Assembly (NCBI GenBank): GCA_973895155.1
Contig: OZ316898.1
Coordinates: 19,344,001 to 19,408,000, forward strand
Length of the DNA stretch: 64,000 bases
Origin: Marsupella aquatica
Lineage: Eukaryota > Marchantiophyta
Reading direction: 5' to 3'
The notes below the pieces were generated by a model that was not told the DNA's origin, did no database searches, and saw nothing but the letters and a program-made list of their open reading frames with translations. Below are positions 54,201 to 64,000 of the stretch, in pieces (the stretch's first letter is position 1; the number at the start of each line of letters is the position of its first letter). A program made the position numbers and the translations under genes.

Positions 54201-57200
54201 CTGCGCCCTCACCACCACCACCGCCGCAGCCACGTCTATTCTCTCGGATCTCTCTCAAGCGGAAGAGCAATGCTCTGTCCGCGTCCCAACATCGTCGAAA
54301 TGGGTCTACGCCTGGAACTCCGAATAATGAGCCGGAGGACAAATTAGTGTTGACCTCTAGCGCCACTCAGACCAAGTCTAGGCATGTTTCTCTGCTCGGA
54401 GGAGCATTCAACTGCATCGATGGAAGCTCAGCGGACGAGATACCAACAACATCACAGCAACTCATTCTGCCACCACTTGTATGTGCTCACTCCACCCACT
54501 GACCCTCATGCAGAGCTGTTGTTGTTTTGAGACATTTCTCAATACCATTAATTCGGTTGGGAATGCCTGTTACCGCTTCTTAGTTCGGTACTTGAGCTCG
54601 TTGCATTTCTCGTTGACTGTCTTCAGATTCAGGAACCCCCCAGTCTGCCAGAAGCAGCCAGAGTAGAGGTGCAGCTTCGATCATCGTCTCGTGACAGTGC
54701 TCGTGAATGTTCTCGTGAAAGTACTGATAAGGTAAGCTCCCTCTGAATTCCCGAGCTTGAGATTGTTTGGCTTAATACGTTATATTGCCTATTGCCTATT
54801 GCCTGGTCCTCCTTTGCCTCTTGGGCTTCGGACTTATCGGTTCATTGAAAGGTTCCCATCCCCATCTCTTTATCCTAGAGGAGACTACTTTTCTTCAATG
54901 ATCTTGTGAGACTTCGGTTTGACACTATGATTTACAAAACTCAGATTATTGGTGATCTGAAGCTGATGAATGCGTGATTGACTCGATTTATCAGGAGCAT
55001 TTGTCGCAGGAGCTACTGGATGTCACGCTACTTTCAGCACCTCTTCCTCTTCTGACGTATCGGTCTCAATCTGCACCCGCGTCCCGACCAACGTCCGAGG
55101 GGGGGTCCGGGAAGTTGTACCCGGAGAGTCCTCGAATCTATCCCGGGAGCCCCAATCGGCTGTCCGAAGAGTTGGTTCGCTGCATGGCTGCCATTTACTG
55201 CAAGCTCGCTGACCCTCCACTCTCCCAGAGCTCTACTCCCATATCTCCTGCATCATCCTCTTCGTCTTCTGCTTCGTCTACCACGACCACGTCCTCTCCT
55301 CGTGGGTCCTCTAGCGATAGCTGGAGCCCCAAATGGGTGCGAGGGGCCGACTGCTCTTCCGAGGTCTTATCTCTCGTAGATCCCTTCCAGTTGAAGGATC
55401 GGAAGGGAGACGTCATCGGATCTTACCACTCTGCAGTGGAAGTACCTTGGATCTGTGTTGATAAAGATCGTCTCAACTACGCGGCTCGTGCACTTAGAAA
55501 CTTTCGGTAAGGTTTGTCACATTAGGATCCAAGTAGGTGATTGATTGTCGTTTGCTGTTGCATCACTGTGTAGGGCGACCCCTTTGCTCACTCTGCTACT
55601 TGATCGTGAGGTTATTTTTTTTTCATCGGATTCAGCTCGATGGTGGAACAGCTGGAGCAAGTCGACCCAGGCCTTATGAAGCACGATGAGAAGATGGCAT
55701 TCTGGACCAACGTCTACAACGCGCTCATGATGCATGTAGGTGGATTTTTCCCCTGTTTCCATTTCTATTTGTTGGACAGATACGTTGTCCTTCGGACTCA
55801 CGGGTACAACAGGTAGAGAATCAATTTCCATGTCGTGAACAGACGAATTTTCTGTCGGTCTCTCGAATAGAAGCAATGGGAAACCTTAGGAAATCAAATT
55901 TGCCGCTGGTTGATACGGAAATTGTACGTGGAGTGCTTAACAACTTCGAGATAATCCCTCTTAGCAGCAGCGACTGAATATCTGTAATGCCCGAGTGCGA
56001 ATTTTTTATTCCCCGGTGTACAACACAATACCATTTCAATTTGATTGTGCGAGGCTTGGTTGTGGATATATTACATTGATTGGGGGAGCAGCAGGATCGA
56101 AGTGATGGTAATCATTGCAGCGTCCGTCGTTCTGACAAAAGCTTACTTCTGTAAAGGCTTTACTCAGATCAAGAGATCACTGTCTCGCACCCTCTTTTAG
56201 TTCCATAACGCTCTGTCCTTGCGGCCTTTGCAGTTCGCACTTTGCAGCAGTAGTCAGCCGCCTTTAGCAGTGCGGAAGTTAAGTAGCTGGGTCTCTACGT
56301 TACACTGCCATTCGTGCAGATGCCCGAATGAAGAGTATTCTTGTTTCTGCTCGGTTGATAAGGTTTTAAATTATTGCACTGAAAGCTCTCGTCCTTCCTG
56401 CTTTTCCTCCCCATTTTCCGCTTCAACCAATCGTCTACATGCTCACGTCGTCGTTCATCGGATTTAAAGATCGTCGTTCATCGGGCCCCACACAAAGATG
56501 ACTCAAAATCTATCTCCAGCTGTGGGATGAGAATACAGAAAGAGACCACAGTCGTTGTGTAGAAAGGAGAGATGCGGGTGATCTAATAGCTCAAAAGATG
56601 TACAGTCATGATCTTTTAGCTCAAAAGAGATGTACACAATCATGATCGTTTAGCTCGTGATAGTTTAGCTCAAGAGAGACGGAGCGTTTCTGAGGTTCGT
56701 CTAGTCTAGACTCGGGCAAGAGCCACGGAGTAAAACTTCAGTGAGCAGTCAGCACGGTATGGTTTTACCTACCCTCGAAGGTTACGATTGTAAGCGAGTT
56801 TTGGACTTGCAATCAATCGGGTCTCTGCGACTCGTTGGGACGACAGCAAAAGCTGTCCCCAGTCTTTTATCCTTGCTGACCGAAGCTAAGCGGTAGTCCA
56901 TCTTTCTTCCTGTTCTAGACGATGGAAGGCACGATTGTAGACTGATGGCTGGCAATCAATCCGGTCTACATGCAAGCGTTTGGACAACAGCAGAAGTGGG
57001 CCCTCGGTCTTTTATTGGCGAGCACACGGACATGATTGTCACCCGTACGTGAATTTATCGCGTGGGCTGGTCGCCCTTTTCCGTTGGGAGGCTTAGAGAT
57101 TGAGCTCGATCATGCATGTTGAGCTTTCCTTTCACAGGCATTGTGGGGTCTCTCGTGGGGCTGGCTGGGCCAAAGACCTTTGCGGTTACTTTGCGAGACC

Positions 57201-58956
57201 CGACCCCATTTTTTTGGAGTTGATCTTTTCAATTGGTAGGGCCATCTTCGTCGAACCGCTCGAGGGGGTCTAGCTGGTGGTGGTGATTTCCAGACCTAAA
57301 GGGTTTCCTGGCTGGCGGGTCGCGAGACAGATTCGTCTGGGTTGGCCTTGGGGCGATGTGTTGACTCACACTCGTGTCGGAAGAGGCCCCTTGTCCACGA
57401 TAGCAGAGATCTGCTCCTGTAAATTCTTTTCGGAACATTCGAGGTCCCGGATTTCCTGTCTACTTTGGCAGTGACGATCCCTCATGAACTGGAATTTCGT
57501 CGAAGTGCAAAGCACTGGACTGCATCTTGAGGACTTCCATCGTCCGTGGCAGCCATTCCTACGTTGAGGATCTCATGGGTGATTACTTCCTAGAGATTGG
57601 ACTGCCACAAGGGTCCCCTAGAAACCAGCATGTGTCCGGTAATATATTACATAATTTCGTCCAGCTGGAGCCACTTACTCGAGAGGTTTTCATGTGAAGG
57701 AAACACAAATAATTCTCTCTTTTGCATCCCGAGTTTGTGTCTGATTTATGCTGCAATGTGAACGACCGTATTGCAGGCATACTTGGCTTATGGGATCCCT
57801 CGAAGTCACTTAAAGCGAATAGCCCTTTTGCAGAAGGTATAGTAGATTTCTACTTTCTCTCTCTATGGCAATCCATACACATTTGTTCGGGATTCCTTGC
57901 TCTAGCGTGAAGATGCGTGACATAATAGCCTCAGGCATTCAAACGAAAATAGCATGTCTCATTTGAGATGGCTCTCTACACACTTGTTACTGATGAAAAA
58001 TGCTACTCCGGTGGTGTAGGCTTCCTACAAAATTGGAGCACACTCGATCAATGCTCATACTATCGAACATTTTATACTTGGCTGTCGAGCTCGGCGTCCA
58101 ACTCAGGTGCGTATTTGTTGGGTTCACAATTGGGATAAAGAACTCGTATACAGTAATCCTGCTATCAGGAGATTGCAAATGTAGTGTTCTCATTGTTATA
58201 TCAAAAGGTACGTCTGCTTGATGACTGATATGTTGCTCGTATGTTGGCACTTCAGTGGCTGCAGACTCTCTTTACAACGGGCCCGAGATTCAAAGCTGGG
58301 GATGAAAGGAAGGCATATGCATTAGACAAGCCAGAGCCCCTTGTCTGCTTTGCGCTTTGTTGTGGCGGACGGTCAGATCCTGCGGTAAGTGACCTCCATC
58401 CATTGGTTTAACTCCTAACTCTGAGATTATCAAGTTGTGGATCGCAAACAGTGTCGTCTAAGAAGAGGCACAAATAACATGAACGGTGTGACATGTGCGA
58501 TGGCAGTTCTTGCATACTAGAGTAGAAAAATGTAACATTAGAAATAAAAGAAAGGATGTTTTCATGTAGCGATCTGGTCAGGTCTAATAATCAGTGGATT
58601 CTTCTTGTTCTTGTGATCAGATTCGAGTTTACACGGCCAAGCATATTCGCCAAGAGCTTGAGATTGCTAAGAGAGAATATCTTCAGGCCAGTGTTGGAGT
58701 CAGAAGTGGGAGCAGAGTTCTTCTTCCAAGGATTTTGGAGTGGTACTCAAGGGAGGAGTCTGTCTCAACCGCCAACTTGCTGGACTGGGTTTCCCAATAT
58801 GTAACGGACCAGCAACAGGTTGCCATTAGAAAGATTCTTCAATCAAGGTCTCACAAGAGCGCTGCACAGTCTGTTGAGTGGCTCCATTACAACAGCGGAT
58901 TCCGGTACATATTTGTTAGAGACCTGGCAAGGGTGGCTCCTTCGGTTAGCCAATAA
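51298..58956 (+). CDS. MIP1 leucine-zipper / DUF547 protein
   Basis: Exons: 51298-51521, 53117-53189, 53329-53424, 53641-53772, 54011-54478, 54633-54731, 54995-55506, 55636-55735, 57777-57836, 58020-58106, 58256-58384, 58621-58956; 2316 bases, 771 aa. All junctions are GT-AG and in frame. The N-terminal zipper spans about residues 115-215 (RALYDRRIALEED, HLQTQLTTERAVRLGLERAL, ITEIASLETEVAGLEQHV), matching the MIP1 ternary-complex-factor family. A Pro/Ser-rich linker follows. The DUF547 domain runs about 535-660: FWTNVYNALMMH, AYLAYGIPRS, GAHSINAHTIEH, LVCFALCCGG; then RVYTAKHIRQEL and a C-terminal tail. Plant members are widespread and their biochemical role is not established. ATG 51298 is chosen because it opens the frame; an alternative is ATG 51370 just after a possible acceptor (cccgtgcag, ending 51357), which would imply an upstream exon. 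Intron 8 (55736-57776) is exceptionally long. Confidence 0.85.
55736..57776. repeat. Long intron 8 holding degenerate repeats
   Basis: The 2041-base intron is several times longer than most others in the gene. It contains an array of ttttagctcaaaagagatgtaca-type words (about 56578-56690) and a degenerate pair about 155 bases apart (cgattgtaa...caatcaatcgggtct...gggacgacagca at 56785; cgattgtag...caatcaatccggtct...tggacaacagca at 56931), each ending ggtcttttat/cagtcttttat. This suggests an inserted, decayed element. No coding domain was identified. Confidence 0.5.
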
Positions 58957-60552
58957 ATTGCTGCCTTCCTGTAAATTCTTCTTAAATCCAAAGGTGTATT
59001 CTAGTTTTTGGAACCAAAAATTCTACACTGCAGCTCTGGATGTTACTCTACTTGGAAGTGGCAATTCAAGAGGCTACAGAAGTCGTCTTCATTCCTACCC
59101 GGGCCCCTGGCCAAACACAGTACGAGACTTCACACCTTGGGGACCTGTAAAGCAGCTTTTTGGCAACTATTTGACAATGTGGCGTAATGTTGACAACAAG
59201 TACGCTCCTTTCTGTCTCTGTGCCCAATGCCTAAAATCCACACCAGGGATGGCAGTTCCTCCAGATTAGTGGAGATGCAGGCTTCATTACCACCGGTGAT
59301 AGTAGTTGTTTCTTCATGCAACAGAAAGTTCTCTCCAAGTAGGCAATGGAACGAGGCAGTCTGTATGGTCTCACGTTCATCTTTGGACAACCCAGCTTTC
59401 CAGCCGAAGTTAACGTTTGGGCAAGATCAGGGTCTCTCACTAGGCCATTCAAGTCATTTGAGTACCACTCATACGCGGTCATTTGTCCTCGCGACATAAC
59501 AGACATTTGACTTATCTCCTGCGCCCAGTTTCAGCTAAGCAAGGTCGGGGATGTCTTAGCCCAAGCGGATACAACATCTATGCTGCGCACACTTTCTGTC
59601 AGGGGCATCACGTCAAGGATGCCAGACGCATCATCTTGACCCTGGTCAATGTCAGTCATTACCAATTAGGGGCAAATCACTTAGGTCCGTCAAGGGGCTC
59701 CCTAGCTTCTTACATTCTAGTATTTTTCCAGTATCAACCCAATGTACATATTTGAGGCTTAGTAAAGGCTCTGAGGAGAAGTTTTTGGGACTCTGGTCGT
59801 AGCCAGAGTAAAATGAAGTACTACTGTTTTCGTGGAGGGCTACTTGTTAGATTGGGTATTCGGCCTCTATTTCATAAAAAGTAAATGGCTCAAAGGAGTG
59901 AATCCAGTTGTCAACCTGGGAAAAGGGATCATAACTGGGTACTGCATCATCCCCAGAACAGCATATGGTCCTCGTTCTGGTTTGAGTCCATCAGACCTCT
60001 GGGCTTGTTTTCCTCTCTGTCCACACCGATACAGTTCGGGCATGTATTTTACAAGATGGAAATATATATCATATTGCCTTGAGTTCTCCTTCTGAGGCAT
60101 GCTCCGTGATGAACGGATTATATGAACATCGTAGTGTCAATTCATTATGATACTGTAAGACGAACGGCATTGCAGGCTGTGCAACTCGAATTTCATGAAG
60201 AGTTTGTAGCATGTGATCAATACCAGATTCCAGTCCTCCACTTGGGACACGTTTGATGCGGGTTTCATACACGTTTGATACGACCAGACCACTCACTTTG
60301 CTATCTTACAAAACTTCTCACCACGTGGCACCTGAGAAACTTGCTCCGACAGACAATCCCAAGACTTCCTGTCCACTTTGATAGCTGTGCAATTCATGGG
60401 CAAGAGTGTGTGTGCTAGACTCTTGGCCTTTCTTCGTTTTTTGCCTTGCAAATCAAATTCAAAAGATAAAGACTACAATACAGTGAGCACGGGAGGCCAA
60501 AGCGACTGTTCCCAGGGAATCCCCTTTCTTTATCTTGTACAATGACATCTGA
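58957..60552. other. 3' flank of DUF547 gene, no second gene recognised
   Basis: Overlapping frames up to about 150 codons exist on both strands between 58990 and 60100, but none has a family motif or a matching splice partner. The left part is presumably 3' UTR. Confidence 0.4.
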
Positions 60553-60876
60553 TCCTTTCGACGTAGTTTTCTGAGAGAAGGTATTTACAAAACTTTATAT
60601 TGAGGTAGATTTCCGCTTTCCGCGAAAAGTGATTTACAGAAAACTCGTAGCTCACTCCATTTTCCAATCACGACTATTTGCTCTCTTAGAACTCTATCTC
60701 TTGGCACTTATGAGTATCCTTTCGACGTAGTTTTCTGAGAGAAGGTATTTACAAAACTTTGTATCGAGGTAGCTTTCCGCGAAAAGTGATTTACAGAAAA
60801 CTCGTAGCTCGCTCCATTTTCCAATCACGACTATTTGCTCTCTTAGAACTCTATCTCTTGGCACTTCTGAGTATGC
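60553..60876. repeat. About 160-base tandem duplication
   Basis: Units (about 60553-60716 and 60717-60876) start cctttcgacgtagttttctgagagaaggtatt and end ctatctcttggcacttatgagtat/ttctgagtat. The second lacks about 8 bases (tttccgct). Identity is about 95%. It lies between the 3' sides of the DUF547 and UBE3D-like genes. Confidence 0.9.
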
Positions 60877-61355
60877 TTCTGAAAAGAGAGGGTCGGAGTC
60901 GTCCCAGAGTTCTTTTTTCTCTCATTGTTGTTTTTTGGGCCAAAAATGAATATGGTTTTGAATAAAAATTCCGGAGGACCTCAAGTGCACACGGGGAAGC
61001 AATTATTCCTTCGTTTTGCTCCTTGATGAGAAGACTTCGCTTGAGTCTCGTTCCACTCCTCCAATTGGAAACAAAAAGGGCTTCGAAAGGGTTAAATCGA
61101 AAAATTGGATTATTCTTAGTGTGCGCTGTTGATACATGCACTGTATATCTCGCATGCGTTGTTGATGCGTTGCAGGAGAGGCAATTCCACAGGCACAATT
61201 AGCGCAAGATGGATCCTTTTTGGCCCGTCTTTGGCTTTTGTGACATTTTCTTGAAGGATCATAGGCCCTTCGAAGTCTGCAGGGAGGTGCTCGGGCTGAC
61301 TCCATCAACGCTCACCCCTGTGTGGATGACTGCTTACCATCGTGCCGTCGCTAAT
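60877..61355. other. 3' flank of the UBE3D-like gene
   Basis: This lies immediately beyond the stop codon of the minus-strand gene. No recognisable gene; the longer frames are antisense or composition-driven. It probably includes the 3' UTR. Confidence 0.45.
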
Positions 61356-63299
61356 TTATCTCGCCAGAAAAGAAAAGTACAATTGCTGGAAAGCTGCGGA
61401 AGATTCAGGGAAGAGCTTTCGATTGGCCTGGAGAGTGCTCGCCAAGGATTTCACCTCACTATCAAGCATGTACACGTCGTCAGTTTGATAGTTTTTACCC
61501 CAGCTCTCCACTTCACCCAATTCTTCACTGCTGAAGGAACTGGTGTCGCAGAACATGACTTTCATAACCGGCTCCAGCAACACAGGAGAGAACTTCTGCA
61601 TTTTTGAGCTAGTCATCAAACCAGACTTTGGAGAGGAAAGTCTACAGCTCGCATCATCTTCTTGGCCTGCAGCCGTAGACAATTCCTCTCCTGCAATAGA
61701 GCCTGTCCTCTGCTGTCGAGAAACCAGCCTCTGTTCTTCGGCACACAAACCAGAGCAGTTCCATGAATCTCGATTGACAATCACAAGCTGTAACAGAGGC
61801 AATCTGCTGTTCAGATCACGTACAATGTATCGATAAGATGAATCTTCCTCTGCATTGGAGAATAGCTCGTAGCTGAACACCCTTTCCAGAGTATGAGATC
61901 TGAAAATATCTGACGGTCCACCGGTGGGTAAATCAGAAGAAATATGACATTTGAAGAGCTGGAGGCCTTCTTCCATTCCCTCCAGGCAAACACCAATCAA
62001 AAGCGCACAATTATAGCAATTGAAAGGCGTCGAGTTCGAGCTGGGAAAAGTACTCATGAATCCATTTGCAAGTGTTTTGGCTTTGACTGCAGAATCAGGG
62101 ACTTTATCAGACACTCCAGTTCCATCGCTAGCACCAGAACCACTGCAACAGCTATGAGGCTCTACGGGCTCTTTCACGACGTTATTATGAAGCCCACTAG
62201 AAGCGGTGACCACGTAACCAGGGACTTCATCAACATTACAATCTACATTCCCATGACTAGCAGCCGAGGTACTGCAACAGGTCGCAGACTCTTCCAGAGC
62301 TTTATGAGAATAGCCATTCGTTGTCGTGGCCGAACTATTTGAAGGACTCAAATCATGACTACATAACTGAGTGTCTCTGCCGAAGGTAACATTTCCATTA
62401 TCTTCCCTGCGACTCATCCTAGCGTCAAGACCATCTCCTGTCCGTCTTTGATCCTTGTTTTCAGTCCCTGGCTTGCCCTGAGCCTTATCGGCCACGGAAA
62501 TGTGCTGATTGTCGCTTACCATGTTCCTGACTAGATCATCAAGATGAACAATACAGGTGGTAGTGCCCACCAAACACACCCCAGTTGTTGGCCTCATGAG
62601 CTCGTCAAATCGAGCCATTAGAGACTTAGTCTGAACACCATCACGGCAGCAACACATTCCAAACCAGTGGTCCGCAAGCTCACGCCACTCTGTTGAAGGT
62701 AATGACCGAAAACAACTGATGGGTTGACGAATGAGTTCCACGGAACAATTGTTGCAATAGAACGTGACTCCTTGCTTTGAAGCGAGCGATTCTGTGTCTG
62801 AATTTAGAGAGAATTCAGAGACTCTCACTCCCCCGCCATCAGTGTCGACTGGTTCGCCCCGATAATTGAATCCTAGCAACGATAAATCGTCCACAAAGCT
62901 CCCACCTGAGGAGAGCAACGTCAGCTTGATCTCGATGTGGTCAATGCGTGCGAATGAAGCAAATGGAACAGAGTAGTCGATCAGGCAGACCGGCATCGGC
63001 ACAAACAGCTTGTGGGCGTCACCATCTCCACCGATCCACTGGCAAAGCACCACTGGCGAGGACGAGAAAGGCGATTCTGATGCAAGGGTAGCCGTCAAGG
63101 ACACGCAGCTCCACGGAACAGGAATCAGGCTGTTGAACAAGAATAACCTCAACGAATGCACATGAGTAAGTGCTTCATAGCTGAACTTCCACACCTGTTG
63201 TTCCAGTACCCTAACTTTCTGCATCTGTTCTCCCCCATCCTTCCCACTTCTTCTGCGTGAGTTGGGACTTCCAAAATCCATGCGCTCCGAAGAATCCAT
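61356..63299 (-). CDS. UBE3D/HECT_2-type E2-binding E3 ubiquitin ligase
   Basis: A single uninterrupted frame of 647 codons from ATG 63299 to TAA 61358-61356. The conserved block is at 180-256: FYCNNC (182-185 CxxC), RQPISCFRSLPSTEWRELAD, HWFGMCCC (211-218), then GVCLVGTTTCIVHLDDL. The C-terminal block runs from about 423 (FNCYNCALLIG, LQLFKCHIS, LERVFSYELF) to the end (SLASTLQANRKLFPES). This matches the ubiquitin-conjugating enzyme E2C-binding/UBE3D family (Pfam HECT_2), which binds E2 enzymes such as UBE2C in cell-cycle-linked ubiquitination in animals; the plant role is unproven. Residues 334-371 and 375-408 are two Cys/Ser-rich imperfect repeats, an insert that separates the two conserved blocks. 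No intron is needed. The 129-base array lies upstream. Confidence 0.85.
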   Translation of the reverse strand: MDSSERMDFGSPNSRRRSGKDGGEQMQKVRVLEQQVWKFSYEALTHVHSLRLFLFNSLIPVPWSCVSLTATLASESPFSSSPVVLCQWIGGDGDAHKLFVPMPVCLIDYSVPFASFARIDHIEIKLTLLSSGGSFVDDLSLLGFNYRGEPVDTDGGGVRVSEFSLNSDTESLASKQGVTFYCNNCSVELIRQPISCFRSLPSTEWRELADHWFGMCCCRDGVQTKSLMARFDELMRPTTGVCLVGTTTCIVHLDDLVRNMVSDNQHISVADKAQGKPGTENKDQRRTGDGLDARMSRREDNGNVTFGRDTQLCSHDLSPSNSSATTTNGYSHKALEESATCCSTSAASHGNVDCNVDEVPGYVVTASSGLHNNVVKEPVEPHSCCSGSGASDGTGVSDKVPDSAVKAKTLANGFMSTFPSSNSTPFNCYNCALLIGVCLEGMEEGLQLFKCHISSDLPTGGPSDIFRSHTLERVFSYELFSNAEEDSSYRYIVRDLNSRLPLLQLVIVNRDSWNCSGLCAEEQRLVSRQQRTGSIAGEELSTAAGQEDDASCRLSSPKSGLMTSSKMQKFSPVLLEPVMKVMFCDTSSFSSEELGEVESWGKNYQTDDVYMLDSEVKSLASTLQANRKLFPESSAAFQQLYFSFLAR

Positions 63300-63356
63300 C
63301 CCCTAAAAAAGTTGGGTCTTCACGAACCTTTCCTTCAGTCGTTCGAATACGAATTT

Positions 63357-63373
63357 AAACCCTAAACCCTGAA
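63357..63373. promoter_or_regulatory. Telo-box close to UBE3D-like start
   Basis: The plus strand reads aaaccctaaaccctgaa about 58 bases upstream of the minus-strand ATG. AAACCCTAA is the plant telo-box, found in many promoters of growth- and translation-linked genes. Two more, decayed copies (aaaccccaaaccctgg near 63452; aaaccctaaaccttg near 63925) lie further upstream. Regulation is inferred from motif and position only. Confidence 0.45.
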
Positions 63374-63415
63374 CTCCTTATCGACAGACGGAATCCATCA
63401 CATCAATTCCACACA

Positions 63416-63900
63416 ATGTTCGTGGACTACATACGCCACTCCTCTAGACTAAACCCCAAACCCTGGACTACTTCTTTGACAGAAAAAATCCATCCCATCC
63501 AATCCTCGCAATGTTTGTGGATTTGATACGTCTGCTCCGGAGAACAAAGGATGAAATGAACACTAACGTCACTATAGAACATCCATCAAGGGTGCAAATG
63601 GATAGACCGTTCCTAGAGTTGTCCCATTCAATTCTCACAATGTTTGTGGATTTGATACGTCTGCGGCGGAGAACAAAGAAGGAAATGAACACTAACGTCA
63701 CGATAGAAAATCCATCAAGGGTGCAAATGGATAGACCGCTCCTAGAGTAGTCCCATTCAATTCTCACAATGTTTGTGGATTTGATACGTCTGCGGCGGAG
63801 AACAAACAAGGAAATGAACACTAACGTCACGATAGAAAATACACCGAAGGTGCAAAACGGATATACCGCTCCTAGAGTAGTGGGTGTGCCACTCTCACAA
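63416..63900. repeat. 129-base tandem array, three full units plus a worn one
   Basis: The word atgtttgtggatttgatacgtctgc starts units at 63511, 63640 and 63769, exactly 129 bases apart; a more diverged start (atgttcgtggactacatacg) lies at 63416. Units share ggagaacaaa, gaaatgaacactaacgtcac and gtgcaaatggatagaccg(c/t)tcctagagt. As 129 is 43x3, a minus-strand frame stays open through the array, giving a 43-residue repeat with a hydrophobic stretch and RRRR. That frame has no ATG start, so I list this as a DNA repeat only. Confidence 0.9.
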
Positions 63901-64000
63901 TGATAGCGAGAAGCCCTCGCCAATAAACCCTAAACCTTGAATTGTCTTCTTCCCGGATGGAATCCATCCCCTTCAAAGAAAGGGTTTGTGATGTGTTTTG

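Noticed and set aside
58990-60100. Second gene downstream of the DUF547 gene
   Set aside because: Several overlapping frames on both strands, none with a motif; likely 3' UTR and intergenic DNA.
61209-61607. 132-codon plus-strand frame at the UBE3D-like gene
   Set aside because: Most of it is antisense to the conserved C-terminal part of that gene; no motif of its own.
63468-63923. 151-codon minus-strand frame with repeated hydrophobic segments
   Set aside because: It opens at TTG, has no ATG ahead of the repeats and is created by a 129-base tandem DNA array. Kept as a repeat only.

Overview
The window looks like nuclear DNA of a land plant, probably an early-diverging one (bryophyte or lycophyte grade). 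The basis is plant-type gene families with many GT-AG introns of about 100-2000 bases, plant telomere-type AAACCCT motifs, and a non-LTR retrotransposon of a type I associate with moss, liverwort and lycophyte genomes. I cannot name the species. There is no sign of bacterial organisation.

Five genes can be read, four of them spliced. (1) 8.1-10.5 kb, minus: a small PLAC8-family Cys-rich membrane protein, 3 exons, 124 aa. (2) 18.9-21.1 kb, plus: a plant leucine-carboxyl-methyltransferase-like SAM-dependent methyltransferase, 7 exons, 349 aa as modelled, with an uncertain 5' end. (3) 22.2-27.6 kb, minus: a DEAH-box RNA helicase related to Arabidopsis DEAH4/RID1, 15 exons, 656 aa. (4) 51.3-59.0 kb, plus: a protein with an N-terminal MIP1-type leucine zipper and a C-terminal DUF547 domain, 12 exons, 771 aa. 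(5) 61.4-63.3 kb, minus: an intronless UBE3D/HECT_2-type E2-binding ubiquitin ligase, 647 aa. In every spliced model the exon phases join without a frame break and the family motifs run through the junctions.

A non-LTR retrotransposon lies at about 13.3-17.9 kb. It has a 5' region of degenerate ~187-base units, a proline-rich/zinc-finger N-terminal part broken by one stop and two frame changes, an intact 815-codon reverse transcriptase frame, and a repeated 3' tail. Two tRNA-like SINE candidates on the minus strand share a B-box-like sequence followed by a short CCCGCC/AAAA/GGGG hairpin; one sits inside a helicase intron.

The rest (0-8 kb and most of 28-51 kb) is gene-poor DNA. Its most striking property is the number of local two- or three-copy tandem duplications of 35-190 bases, one of which copied the last codons and stop of the methyltransferase gene. 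The genes do not form a pathway; as usual in a plant genome they are independent neighbours. The retroelement, the SINE candidates, the tandem duplications and a frameshift-like scar in the methyltransferase are the most useful leads.
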